64,000 nt of DNA from Microthyrium microscopicum. Taxonomy: Eukaryota; Ascomycota; Dothideomycetes; Microthyriales; Microthyriaceae. Each line of letters begins with the position of its first letter. Position 1 is the stretch's first letter. Shown here piece by piece: positions 34,694-47,216 of this stretch. The stretch is taken from positions 694,576 through 758,575 of the forward strand of contig MU004236.1 in NCBI GenBank assembly GCA_010405405.1, in the 5' to 3' direction. The notes beneath the pieces were generated by a model. It did no database searches and was not told the DNA's origin. It was given only the letters and a program-made list of their open reading frames with translations. Position numbers and translations under genes: made by a program.

Positions 34694-35621
34694 ATGTCTA
34701 ACAACGATTACTACGGAGGTCAAGGCCATAACAATGGTCCTCCTCAGCCATCCTACGACAACAATCAGAACCCCCCATACCATCAAGGCGGTTCGCCATA
34801 TCCTCCCGTAAGGCGTAATGCTATCAAATCTGTGTTTCACAAGCTAACAACTTCCCCAGACTCAACAAGGTGGTTATCCTCCACCAGCGCAGCATGGCGG
34901 CAACTACGGCCCGCCCGCGCCAACATATGGCGAACATAACCAACATAACCAGCAGACTCCCTATCCCCAAGGAGATGGTCCAATTCCTCAGCCGTCGTAT
35001 CCCGGTGAGCAGCGCGGCCGCGACAACTCATCATATCCGCAACATGGCGGCCAAGCCGTGCCTGGCATCAACGAGCCAGGCCAATATCCTCCAGGAGCAG
35101 AAGGTCCTGAGGGCGCTGAGGGAGAACGTGGATTTGGCACAAATATGATGGGCGCTGCAGCTGGTGGCATTCTAGGCCATAAGTTCGGTGGCCATGGACT
35201 CCTTGGTGCGGCGGGTGGTGCTATTGCGGGCCACTTACTCGGCAAACACAAGTATGTTATACTTACCTAGTCCTCCAAATAGTCAATATACTAATGTTCT
35301 TCCAGAGACGAGAAGAAGCATCGCAAGCACAGCAAAAGCCCATCAGGCAGAAGATACGATGACGACGACGGCCTCGCATACGGAGACGATCACTCTTCGT
35401 ACGGAGGATCGCACCATTCTGGCTCACACCACTCGAGCTCACATCATGCTTCTTCGTACGGTGGTGGATCAGCGGCTTTGGGCGGCTTGTATGCTGAGTC
35501 GCAGGGCAGTCATGGAAGCCATGGAAAGCACCATAAGCATCATAAGCACCATAGAAGCCATAGTCGGGGGGAGCATCGTAGCAGGAGTCGTGGAAAGGAC
35601 TCTTCGTCTGAATCTGACTGA
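34694..35621 (+). CDS. Gly/Pro/Tyr-rich protein with glycine zipper and His-rich tail
   Basis: Exons 34694-34807, 34860-35251 and 35306-35621 give 273 aa. The first 130 residues are low complexity, rich in Gly, Pro, Gln, Asn and Tyr (YPP and YGG motifs). Residues ~142-170 form a glycine zipper (MMGAAAGGILGHKFGG, LLGAAGGAIAGHLLGK), of the kind that packs in membranes or oligomers. The tail is rich in His, Ser and Lys (SHGSHGKHHKHHKHHRSHS) and ends in an acidic SSSESD. Many filamentous fungi have such proteins of unknown role, some linked to stress. No signal peptide is seen. The His-rich tail might bind metals (inference). Confidence 0.75.
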
Positions 35622-36135
35622 TTGTTGTTGGTGTTCTTCTTTGCTATGATACTATGGGTTTGATGAGATATGTGGGAATATGATATATTGACAGGCAATA
35701 GGTACTGGATTGGAATGACTGATGACTATACTGATGTTATACCTACCTTATCAATTTCGAAATCGACTGCTTGTTTTACCATGTCCAGGTCTTATCTTTG
35801 ACTGCTTTGTAACAGGTAGGGTCGTAGCTAGACTCAGGAGAAGTCCCTCAGTCACTTCTAGAACCGTTAACTCGTCCTAGTTTCAGCCTCATATTTGAAA
35901 AGCACAAACCCAAATAACGCCCCATTGAAAGAATCCAATAACAACATGTATTATTCGGGCCGTGATAGACTAAATACCAGGCTTGGTTTAGTTTTAAACC
36001 CTGGGGACCATTCCTAGACTTCGCCATCACGCGCTTAAGAATGCCATTGTTGTCCATGGTCTCTTCAACTTCGACTGTTCTTTAGTTTGTTCGTCGTTCT
36101 TTTTCAGTTTATACGTTCTTTATACTACATTCGCT
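35622..36135. other. Intergenic region
   Basis: No gene seen; it is the promoter side of the secreted PAN-like gene. Confidence 0.4.
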
Positions 36136-38464
36136 ATGCTATCACGTTCGCTACTGGGCATTTTCGCCTTGCCACTCATTTCTGCTGTTACTTTTGATAT
36201 TGACTCAGTCAACCCAAAACTCGCCAAACGTGCTCAAGTTTGTGAGTCTTCTGTGTGAATTTTGAAATCATCAAAGTGCCTGTTGGTGATTCTCTAAGTC
36301 ACTGTTCGGTCAGACTGCGGCAGGTTGAACTCTTGGGAGATCCATAGGCGTTGGCCAACAATGTACGTGCTATAATGATCATATACTGACAAGCTTCCAG
36401 GTGGCTCCAAAGGCTACGACAAAAGCACCAATGCTTATTTCGGGTCGACCACCGCTTCACTTAGGACTGCCAGTGCTTGTGGAGCTCACTGCCTAGCTGA
36501 CAGTAAATGCCAATCTTATGCTGTTGGCAGCAATAACTGTCTACATTATACCGTCGCAGTGTAGGTTCGGCGCATATTGGGGATGACTTGGGATAACTTT
36601 GCGATACGTGTTGACTGATAATAGGACGGGGAACTTGAATGCAAACACGGCAAGCCCCTATGCCTTCTACGACCGTAGCTGCGCTGGGAGCAGCGCCTCC
36701 AGCTCCATTTTTGTGACCTCGAGCTCACGCGCCGTGACGTCTATCCCAGCATCATCTTCATCTGTGCCAGCTTCCTCTTCTGCGCCAGCTTCTTCGTCTG
36801 CGCCAGTTTCTTCGTCGTCTGCGCCAGCTTCTTCATCATCAACTCCAGCATCTTCAGCATCATCTGCATTGTCGCAGCAGTCGTCGTCGGTCACTTCCAC
36901 TATCAGCAGCGCAGCTACATCTTCCCGCTCGACAGTATCAAGCTCAGCTTCAAGTGCACCGATTCCGACTTGCAACGCTGCTGGATATGACACAAATACT
37001 CCACAGTCTTTCAAAGATTCATCCAGCGCTGCGTACCGCAGTCTTGCTGGATGCTCCGGCTTTTGCAAGGCTACGAGTGGATGCGTAAGCTTTGCTTACA
37101 GTAGTTCCATTTGCTACTTGTACAACAAGCCTCTGGCCGCAAATTTCAAGGCCGATGCCAGTTCACCTTATCGCTTCTACGACCTTTCTTGCGTTACTGT
37201 ATCGTCCAGTAGCTCTTCATTCGTTACTTCCACGATCACTTCAAGCGCGACTTCTTCTGTGCTGTCTAGCTCTGCATCCAGTTCTGCCGTCGTGTCTAGC
37301 TCTGATATCGCAAGCTCGTCCTTCAGTTCAGGTAAGAACTCTACTTTCACAGTCACCCAGTCGTTTGTTCGACGGAGTCCTATGATGAGGTCGCGCGAAG
37401 TGGCTCCCATCGCGATACATGGCTTGCGCAAAACACTTCTATCATACGAGCCTTACTCTATCAAAACTTACCACTAACGGTTATAGATGTCTCAAGCACC
37501 GCTTCCTCTTCAGCAGTCTCCTCTTCTGCATCATCCTCATCTGATACTAGCAGTTCTGTTACTAGCTCAGCGGTGTCATCTAGCTCAGATGTGCCGTCTA
37601 GCTCATCTACTGTTGTTTCTTCCAGTAGTATAGTAAGCGCCACAGCCCCTACTTATACTGCAACCATTAGAGTCAAATCTACGGATGGCGCTAGCGACTA
37701 TGGATATCTGTTGCCCGCATCAGGCTCATTCTCACATATTGGATCATTCACCCAAGATCCGGCCGCGGCACTTCAAGTCAGGTTCGTCGTAGACACAACA
37801 ACCGGCTTAAGCACACAAGGAAATCTTGTAGCGCTGAATCCCGGCTCCAACACTGATATTCCAGACATTGGTGGCATTGTTGGCGTCAACAACGATAGCA
37901 ATGATCTCGGTCCAGGTAAGTCATCTCCCAGCTTAGTTTACTAGCTAAAAACGTACCTTTATATGATAGAAGCTAACAAATTCAGGTTCTGCCAAGTATG
38001 AAATGTAGATCCACGTGCATTAACACTCTTACTGATTATCTGTAGCTATCTTTTCCTGGGTCAATCAGCTGCCAGTAAGTGTTACCTGAGCTTCCCGACA
38101 CTTGTTCATTTAATTACATCTAACCTTGATTAGCGCCGGCAGGAAGTCCGCCAGCAGCAGTCCATAACTCCTATCCAACGGTGGAGGATAGCGAGACGTC
38201 TATGGTAAGTCATCCATTCTCTCCAATGTCATTAAACTTCACTCGAAATTGAGTACTGACAAAACAATCTAGTGGAGTGCAGATTCAGCAACCGGCGCTT
38301 TGACGCCCACTTGGATCAATACAAACGGCATTCATACTGTTACATCCTTGGTTCTCGTTCCTGGCAGTAGCGCCATCGTTTTGGTTGGCGACGTGGGAAT
38401 ATTCGAAGCTACCTACTCAACAGGCACACAAGTATCTTTCACTCTCACTAATATATCTTCGTAA
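36136..38464 (+). CDS. Secreted Ser-rich protein with two PAN/Apple-like domains
   Basis: Eight exons fit exactly in phase: 36136-36241, 36401-36560, 36625-37331, 37487-37915, 37986-38004, 38046-38074, 38134-38204 and 38273-38464, giving 570 aa. A signal peptide (MLSRSLLGIFALPLISA) and a Kex2-like KR at about residue 31 start it. Two Cys-rich modules resemble PAN/Apple folds: one from VCGSKGYDKS through CGAHCLADSKCQSYA, and one from TCNAAGYDTN through CSGFCKATSGCVSFA and ICYLYN. Long Ser-rich O-glycosylation-type linkers separate them. The C-terminal ~160 residues are a beta-rich unknown module. No GPI signal is seen. PAN modules bind proteins or sugars; the role here is unknown. Exons of 19 and 29 nt are unusually small. 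Confidence 0.78.
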
Positions 38465-38830
38465 ACGAGAAGAGACATAGTCACCTTGGTAAGCTTCCCT
38501 CTTATACAACCTCCCACCTTAATTCGTTGATGCTACGAGGGTCATCAACTTGTTTTTTGAGACGCACATCAGAATTCGTTCCCAATATTATGCCATGAGA
38601 TCTATGTCAAGAACGATTTAGCGCATTTGAATGTTGTCAATGCACATGATAGTGATTTCACACTGACCCTATTCAGATCCAACAAAGCCCGGCAGCTGTA
38701 CTGATATACCTGTCTTCAGGTGGCCCACTTCAGTATCGGAGCTGAATTGATCTGAAAAGTTCTTCCACGTTACTTGAAAACCCTCGAGTAGACTTTGGTT
38801 GTATTTGCATCTTTTGACTTCGTACAACAA
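38465..38830. other. Intergenic region between convergent genes
   Basis: The 3' regions of the PAN-like gene (+) and the GH47 gene (-) meet here; no gene is seen. Confidence 0.4.
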
Positions 38831-40865
38831 TCATTTTGTCAATCGCTCATAAAACTTTTTAGTTCTCAATGGATGTGCCTCCGTGTTATACACCCACTTA
38901 TTTGTTCCTGTCCCACTAACATGCCACTCGCCGTCCCCATCATCGAAGATCAAGAACAGATACTTGAAAGTCTCGCTGAAAAGGAAGCTTTCCTGGTTAT
39001 CGCCATACCATCTCTGGTCGTCCGGCACATTGACATTTCGTAGATAACTATAGCCATTCTCCAGTCGAGTGCCTTTATCAATCGCAAGCCATGCATCCCA
39101 CGCCCAGTCGCGGTATTTCTGGTCTTTGGTTAGGCGGTATGCGTAGTAGTAGGACTCGAGAGTTTCAGGCCTCAGATTGTATGATGGCTCTGTGATCCAA
39201 ATGCCACTGGCATTATTCATAGCTTGGTCTTCGGGATTTTGGGGTCCATCGCAACTCCAGGTAGGAGCGACCTGCTGCTGTTGGCATTGATTTGGCTCCC
39301 ATTTGAACTGCTCTGGCCCGATTCCGGTTTTGGTGGAGGCGTATGTATGGTGACAACCATCGATGAGTCTCTACAATACGGTAAGTAAGAAGTGAGAGGG
39401 AACCGGATACACTACATGCTCCAATGGTCGCAGAGAGCACATGTCACGTATTGTGTTTAGGATTTGGAGACATACTAGGCCGAATTCCGTGTATCTGGTT
39501 TCGTTGAGAACCGTACCCCCGAGAATGAAGTTACCACCAGCAAAGCACTCCATGTGTCCAGACTCGGGAATGAAACCATTCTGTCCATATCTTCCGATAA
39601 AAGTAATATTGGGGAATTTCTTGGGGCTGGAAGCTAGATACCTAATCGTGGAATCTGCCGCTTGAACCCATCGGTCTCTGTAAAGCCCAAAGGATTTTGG
39701 ATCATAGACGAACATTTTGAGTAAGTACTCGTAAAAAGAATCGGCACTGCCACCCCAAGTGACTGTGCCTTTAAGAAAGGATCCGGAAGCGATATCAATT
39801 TCTGTAGGAACTAAACCAGGAAAGGATTCGGCCTTCTTTGGAGTAGGATTCATCAAAAAGCTTTGCGCAAGTTGTGTCAGGTTTGCATATGTTGAATTGC
39901 CCACGAGATTCGATAATATGGTCCATTCCAGAACCTGTAGTTCGTTAGCTTGGTCTCCAATTTATTGTCATATCTTCAGTAGTAGCAGACCAAAGAACCT
40001 GCGCCAGCTAGACTATTTTCCCCATTGCCTTGTAATGTTTTGGGGTCCAGCATGCCAGATGGTAAGTTCTTTCCCTCTCCAAATGCTTTTGACAGCAGAT
40101 CTGCCAGGTTCACTGCTTTCTCTAACAAAATATTCAGATTAAACCCGGCAGGAACCTAGGATCTGTCAGTATAACATTCGATTGAAACTGACGCGCCTAG
40201 AAAAACCCTTGGGTCTTTTCGTGGTGGAAGAGTAGAAAACCCATCCCATTCGGTGGGATTCATAGCACTTGACCAGGAACGCACGCTATGGTAGCCATTG
40301 AGTGCGATAGGAGATGTGATTGCTTGGCTCTATCATATGTCACGAAGAAATGTGATTTGATATGGGTGAATCATACCGATCGTTGGAATGGGCCACTCAA
40401 GAGCTCATAGGCTGACAGTAACCCGCCGATATATCGAATCGTACTTTCAAACACCGAGATTGAGGTGTTGGTGTGAGTGAAGTCTGTCTGCGCAACATGC
40501 TCCAAGACAATATTGATTATATTCTTCTTGTCCATCAGAACTGCTGTTCCCAGCGCATCAACCGCCGTAGCGCCCCAGTCATTGCGACTGGTTCCAGGTG
40601 TGTTCGACACCGGCTTCAGCTCATCGTGAGGGAAAGCAAGCTTGTAGTATCCGTCCCAGGCAAAATCGAAAGCGGCTTTGATGGCGTCTGAGCGTTCCAG
40701 CGTGGAAGAGGGGGCTGTGGGAGGTTGATCCAGAGGTTGTTGGCTTGGGGTGATGATGTTGACGAATAGCACAACTATGAATATGCCGATTATGGGGAAT
40801 GAGAGAGGGACAACGCGTTCAGGAGGCCATCGTCTACTCCAGCGCATCAATCGGCCCTCAGTCAT
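38831..40865 (-). CDS. GH47 alpha-mannosidase (class I), type II membrane protein
   Basis: Core exons 40865-40377, 40155-39991, 39934-39476 and 39370-38831 give 550 aa. An extra frame-keeping 41-codon segment (40329-40207) may be a cassette exon or part of one 221-nt intron. The N-terminus is a signal-anchor (PLSFPIIGIFIVVLFVNI). GH47 marks follow: AFDFAWDGYYKLAFPHDEL, RNDWGATAVDALGTA, SVFESTIRYIGGLLSAYELL, NSLAG.GSLVLEWT, TWGGSADSFYEYLLKMFV, GFIPESGHMECFAGGN, YASTKTGIGPE, then NLRPETLESYYYAYRLT and the end box KWVYNTEAHPL. Such enzymes trim Man9-type N-glycans in the ER/Golgi with calcium. The intron at 39990 uses a GTCTGC donor, which is unusual. Confidence 0.88.
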
Positions 40866-41657
40866 CTCGAGCACTTAGTCGGCATTGGCTCTTGGGGCTT
40901 GAAGAGGTTGAGTATGAGGCTTACGAATTACAACTGAACCAGCCGCTGAAGCTCAATTTGCGATTCAGAGGTCGCTAACCGCGTCAGTTTGTGTTACTGA
41001 ATTTCAGGCAATCACATCCTTGCTATCAGACGGGTAGCCTGTCGATCCTGGATCCTGATCCTTCGCTGCTCCTAGGCGCCAAAATTGAAGTATTTCTGGG
41101 AAGGAGTGAACGATCAATGGCAAACTGCAATGGTGAACTTGCATTGAGTGCGACGCCTTTGAACCAGTGCGCTGTCCGCCATCTTATTCGAATGGGACCT
41201 TTTAATGATGCCAATAAACCATCAAGTCCCCAATCAGGCCCTGGCTTATGAAATGTGCTATTAATATCTACTCCATGGCCCGAAGTTCGAACATCTTTGA
41301 TCCTGGTAGTTGATCGTAAGCAACATTTGTATTCTAGAAAGCTGCAGTTCTACACTTCCAAATCTATCTTTAATGTCATTAGATTGCTTTGCAACAGGTG
41401 GACAAAATAAGTGGCATACTCACATCAAGTACGGTGTCTACCACCACCCCTTCCAAGAAGCATGTACTTTGATTCCAATCGTGTTCGATCAACCGTTCAG
41501 AAACGATCACCTTCTTTGATAGCACATGGGAGCCAGCGAAGTTGATGGGGCTAAGCCATTAATTTTTTCTATCCATTGTTTCAGTAGCATCTTGTACTAC
41601 ACTCCCTTCTATCAATTTTTCTTTCAGTTGCTCAAGTTGGTATTGAGGTCCAGCTTC
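40866..41657. other. Intergenic region
   Basis: Promoter of the GH47 gene and 3' end of the phospholipase gene. Open frames at 40991-41251 and 41310-41519 lack any recognisable features. Confidence 0.4.
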
Positions 41658-43864
41658 CTACCTGGTAGGAGCAAAGACCTCAGGAGCGCCATCCTTTTGT
41701 GCTTCTCTCTGGATTCTCTTCTTCTTTTTCTTTTCATATGACTCTCTCAATACATTTCTAACGGTATTCTCGCCATCTCGCAGATTGGCAATGCATACTT
41801 TAACCAACGTCTCCACTTGCTCTGCCGTCCAAACGAGGTTATAACTCCCCGAGAATTTGGCTGTACTTGGATCAAACCCTGGTACTTCTCGTTCATTAGG
41901 CAAGAGTGGTAGATACAACATTGAGCATTCGTGGTGAGAAATGGGCGCTGGTGGGTTTTGGACCGTGTGGCCATAAGAATCAACAATAGTATCTGGTCGT
42001 GGACAGACAGTTCCATCATATATCTGCGCATAACATCCATCGAAGCGATTTGGGTCTCTTGCGTTTGAGCCAGCTTTGATGTTTGGATGTCTTTTAGTGA
42101 ATTTCAGACCTCGACGTGAACCAATTTGATCGACACGTTCTTGAAATGTATCCTTAAGAACATCGCTAGATGCATCCATATTAATGATAACATCAACTTC
42201 TCGAGAAGGATGGAGCATCACATATGTCGGACAATTATTATCCATTCCACTATCGATCAGCTGTATTCGAGGAGAGCGCTCAATGCCTGCAGGTCGGTCT
42301 CCATTCTTGTCTGCATATGTATAGTGAAACAGGGGATTATGTTCATCGCAAGCGTGTAGTGGATGGTGTTGTTGGAATTCCTCTTTCTTCTCAGCGCCCC
42401 ACATGTTCGCAATGCGATGCGATATGTCGTGAATAGCATCTGCAATGAATCCTGCTGGTAAGGAACGCTTGATGGTGGCCAAATAGGAAGTCAATGGTCC
42501 CGCTGGCGCACTTGTACAAAGCCCGAGAAGTAGAGCCAGCGATTGTTCTGGTAGTTGCATGACGGAACGGCCGCCTCTGAATGGACGTCCGAATCCCCAG
42601 ATAGGCACCCAGGCTGAGAGCTCATCGCAGCCTACTTCAAAGGGCGTCATTTCGAACCACTGGAACCATGCATTTCTAGCAGAAGCATGTTGTTCAGCGG
42701 TTGAATCGCATGGTTTGAAAGGGCACTTTTCAGATTCCCAGTCCTTCCAGGGACGTTCGTGTCGTATTGCTGTCAAGATGGGAAGTGGTTCAGCACCGCC
42801 GTTAAGGTACTTCATGGCTTTCGACCATTTGTACCAATTTGGGTGGTGACCGGCTACTTCGGCAAGTGAGGCTTTATTTGGGCCTCCTGGTATGAGCATT
42901 GGATCGTTTAGAAACAAGTAATTTGTCGTAAAAAGAGAATACAAATCCATTGCCACGTTCTCTAATCCACTGGCTTTCTTCTGAACTAGTGGTCCCAAGG
43001 TAGAGTAAGGACCTTCTGGAGAGTTGAGCAGGATTCTGATGGCATCTGGCGAAAGAGGATGATGAGGAGATAGTCTCTTTTTGCAGTGATCAATGACTTT
43101 CTTCATACTAGCTTCGCCAATGGTATAGTATGCCGCGATGGCCCAGCAAGAACCACTTACTCCAGCTGCATACGTGAGAGTGTCCTAATTGTCTTGTTAA
43201 TCAGGTACCTTAGGACATATCATGCCGATGTCCGAATGGATTTATGTGGTGTACTCACCCATAATCCAAATTGCTTCATCCCATCGCTGTATGCCAAAAA
43301 GCCAATCATGGCTCGGTACCCTCCACCACTTCCACCAAAAGCCACGATGGGAACGTCATCTGGATGAACTTCGCAGGGATCCAAACCGACATATTTCGCA
43401 AAGAAATCCTTTATCTTCCACCTTCGGTCGGACAAATATTCGCGCTCTTCCACACAAAGCTCAATCCCTCTACGGACTTCTGCGGTTTGTGATATTTCTG
43501 GATATTTGCTCGGGTCCTGAATATCTCTTTTGACAATCTCCTCGATTGACATCGCGCTCTTGATCATCGAAAACTCTGGCTTCACAACGTCCTGCCAGAA
43601 GCCTTTCACTTTACCTCTCACTGAACCTTCCCGTGATGAGCCATATTCATCTATAACTTGACCGGGCGGTGCGACAAAGCTGGAAGGATTCGTCTCGAGA
43701 TTTTCACTGCCATCGGGATAGTGCTGCATATGAATCTGCCGCTCATGCTCCTGTTGCTCAGAGGTCTCGGACCTCCGCATTCTGTAATAAACTATTAGCT
43801 GTCAGAATCCGCTTAATTCGACAACATCTTTTACTCACATTTGAGGATGGAAGCTGTAATCCAT
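41658..43864 (-). CDS. Cytosolic phospholipase A2-like / lysophospholipase family protein
   Basis: Exons 43864-43839, 43781-43259 and 43184-41658 give 691 aa. The tiny first exon (MDYSFHPQ) is in frame with good splice sites; a start at 43780 is the alternative. The glycine-rich oxyanion loop is PIVAFGGSGGGYRAM and the nucleophile elbow is TYAAGVSGSCWA, with intron 2 lying between the two. The catalytic Asp is probably in QLIDSGMDNNCP. Family members are patatin-fold serine hydrolases that cleave glycerophospholipid acyl chains. There is no signal peptide, so a cytosolic role is likely, unlike secreted phospholipase B. The C-terminus is very basic (KKKKKRIQRE), perhaps for membrane contact (inference). 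Confidence 0.82.
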
Positions 43865-44453
43865 ATTCGATCTAGAAGCTTTCCTCCAAGGACCATTCCT
43901 GCATAGGAAAGGGCGAGAGATTAACTGTGCACAAATCTTGCATTAATTGCCATCTATTCAAGTTTTGGTGATATCGTACAAGCGGCTGACTTTCTACAGC
44001 GTTGTGATTACTCGCGAACTTCGACCACAGGTCATTCATGCCAAATTGGTTTGTACTGTTGATAACATGATGCCTGAAAAGTGTGATTAGCAGGGTGTTG
44101 GCGCGTTGAGCTGGGTCTGTACAGTATTACTTGTGTTAATATTGGCGAATCGGGCTCTCCATATTACCACGTGCAAGCAACCAACAACGAGTAGGGTGTA
44201 ATTATGTACCTTCTTGACTGCTCAGTGAGACCTAGCGCAGTAGTTGCAAATATATCATTGCAGGTATCCTAGTCCATGGTAGCAGCACGGGAATGGACTA
44301 GTAGAAAATGGAACACTTGATATTTCTGCCTCCGCTATGAAAGTTCTTGTTCTGTATCGTTCATGGACTCATTAGTTGAAAGATTTGTAAGGGTATCTAC
44401 CTCCTTGATTTGAATATCTGCTAGCAATCTTAGCTTTTGAAGATCGGACTGTC
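43865..44453. other. Intergenic region
   Basis: Promoter of the phospholipase gene and 3' region of AVL9; no gene seen. Confidence 0.4.
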
Positions 44454-46853
44454 TTATGTTTGATGTGTTGTGGCTGCAATTGCTTGAGCCCCAGCCTTAT
44501 CATCACTCAAAGAAACTTCGGCCATCCCATCGTCTTTCTTGGCCGCAAGCTTGTCTGTTGTCGGTGGGATTTCGGCCAAGGCTGCCTTTTTGGCAACAGG
44601 TTTGTCATCACCCAGAGAGATTTCAATCATGCCATCTTTGCTGGGAGTAACCTCTTCCTTCTTTGGAAGCATCACCTCTTGCTTCGTAGGCTCCTCCTCT
44701 TTCTTTGTTGCTGGTGGTATAGCCTCAGAGGTCGCGGTGGGAGTTGCTTCCGTTGTATGAGGCTTTTCTGGTGTACTATCATACTGTGATGTTGATTCTT
44801 GAGAGAGCTTAGGGGAAGGATGCGATGTCGGCGTTGAGAATGCATTGCTCTTGCTATCAAACCCTAATGTAGGCGATGGCGGAGTTGAGCTGGCAGGAGA
44901 CTTGTTTCCCCAGCCAGTACGTCGCTTCTCAGCTGCCCATGAGCCCCATGACGAAAAATATGCGCCCGCGCGCTGGCCAGCGGCTTGCACGGTAGCCTGA
45001 GCTTGAGAAAAGTCGGGAGCTTTGGGAACTGAAGCTGGGTTAGTAGACTGAATGGATGCATCTCTGGTGGGTGGTCACTCACGTTTGATTGCCGATTTGT
45101 CGTTGCTCGGCGAACCTGAGCCGTTGGCAGGCGGAATAGCAGCAACAAGCCGCTGCTCTGCGGCGCGTTTGCGCTGTGCTTCCCGCATGACCTCGATATC
45201 GGCCCAAAGACTGTTGAATGCAGTTGATACCTTCTTCTGCCCTGACGCCAGATGTTTTCCGATAACTTCACGACTTGACTGTAACCTTTCATCGAGGTGA
45301 AGCTCAGCAACTTGTTGGGCAAGCCTACGTTGCACGTCTTCAATAGAAAGACCTCCACTACAGGGATGATTTGGCTCCACTATGTCAAAGATGTGGGAGT
45401 CTGTGTATTTATTAAAGATTCGGAAGTTCTCGGTCTGCATCCAGGCTTTGATCCAATCGGGGCCGAATTCGTTGACAGGCTCTCCTTCGACTTCAATAAT
45501 TGCTTGCTTGTTATCACTCCTTTTGCTTTCGGTATATAGCTTGTACTTGACAGCAGATAGCAGAGCAAGTAGATACTCCTCAAATTGGAGTCTGATGAAT
45601 TCCTCACTCCCAGCATATCCAAGAGTTTTCGGCCGCCCTGGATTATCATCGTCCCAAGTGTCATTAACAGTTGCGGTAAGGAAATCTATCCAGCGGCGAT
45701 CCGGCGTTGTAAGAACCAATTGTTGACGTAATGGTTGGGAGGATATAATAATTGTATCCTCATCAAGATTGACCAGAATATCGCTATATCTGTCCTTCTG
45801 CGCTAGAAGGAGAGAGTTGGTAGATCCGACGACATAAGATTTCGTCTCGTGATCCGCCAGCATGTCTAGTTGCTGTAAAGGCGTATATGGGCCAAAAAAG
45901 CTGCCTTTCCCAAACACTTGTAAGGGCAGCCCAACATACGCTAACAAGGAAGAACGTTCGCTTGTCCTCAGCGAAGTGGGCATTTCCATACTATCTGTCA
46001 AGGCATGAAATTGAGGATCTGCACAATCTTGAAGCTTGCGAATCAAGCCAGGTATCAACGATATGAGTGAAAATTGCATCATGCATAATCGTTCGCAGTG
46101 AGATCCGAAAAAAAGCATCTGTTCATCGTTAGGAACCAGGCACTGCGGTATCACGCGTCTCCTACCTTTGGTTCCAAAAGAAGGGCCTTGAACAACACCA
46201 GTGTCTGAAACTTGAATTCGTGTATCATTTCCCGCAATGACATGCCAAAAAACTGGTCTTTCTCTTCCTCCAGATCCTTGAAGCTTTTCGCCAGACTTTC
46301 CTGGAAGTCTTGGAGTATGACGATATCGGTGAAATCTTTTTGCGCAAACCAAGCCTTTGTCACGATAGACAGCTTTTCTCGTAACGCTCCAAAGTGTTGT
46401 GGGCTATCAGATATCACCACCACTGCCTTCTGAACTGTGGAACGAGTGACATCGGCCGGCCGATTGATAAGGGTAGATGCATCTAGCTGCCGCGAACAGG
46501 CGATGCCGAATAGGGAAGTCGCAGAGACTTGATCGGATGAGGCTTTGCGCAATGTAAAGTATGAGAAATCTTCGATGCTTCTAAGCGCAATGGTAAGCAT
46601 GTGCTTCTCTCAGATATGGCAATATGTGACGAACGAGTGTGCACCATCAGAGAGGGCGAGAAAGGGAAGAAGGGACCAGTCATTATCGAGGGCGGGATCG
46701 CTTCCCTCGTCGACGCCTATCCAGGTTTCAACTTCTGGACCTCTAGAGATCAGTTAGTGGCATCACTTGGAATGATATGAGGCGGATTACTTACCTTGCA
46801 TGGTGAAATGCCACCACGCAGACAATAGGATTGAAGGGGGAGCTAGAGGCCAT
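44454..46853 (-). CDS. AVL9: Late secretory pathway protein AVL9 (DENN-like)
   Basis: Five exons, 46853-46795, 46742-46635, 46580-46166, 46118-45083 and 45028-44454, give 730 aa. The start is MASSSPFNPIVCVVAFHHAR, then GPEVETWIGV, LPFLALSDGAH, and after intron 2 SIEDFSYFTLR with SLFGIACSRQL, the longin/uDENN hallmark of AVL9. The central DENN part has LLEPKMLFFGSHCERLCMMQ and SLISLIPGLI. The C-terminal ~200 residues are Ser/Thr/Pro/Lys-rich and disordered. In yeast Avl9 supports exocytic transport from the Golgi; human DENND6/AVL9 are related to Rab regulation. The second intron has an unusual GTTCGT donor, but the frame requires it. Confidence 0.88.
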
Positions 46854-47216
46854 TATAAAATAGAAGAGCCACTATGGGCACTATAAGATCAGATTCTACG
46901 ACATGCTGTGAGGCAGCGGAAGGAACATTTTCTGCAGTCCGAGGATGTAGAAAGTTCAAAGTTGAAGGAGTTCGGTTCTCAGGGGTCAGAGTGGTGGGGC
47001 GATCCTACCAACCTTGGTTCACGCCTTCTGAGTCTACTAGAGTAGCTTCTGAAGGCTTAATTATGATTTTTGCTGCAAAGCCCAGAGTCATTCTTAAAGA
47101 ACAAAATCTCAATTGACACTGACAGTGTTTGAATACAGAGGGTCGAAAGTCTCTTCCGCTCTCAGTTCTGAATATTCCTGTCGTTTACCCCCTCCTGCAC
47201 GGCACCACTGATCACC
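46854..47216. promoter_or_regulatory. Divergent promoter region of AVL9 and THG1
   Basis: 363 bp between starts pointing apart. No specific site is identified. Confidence 0.4.
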
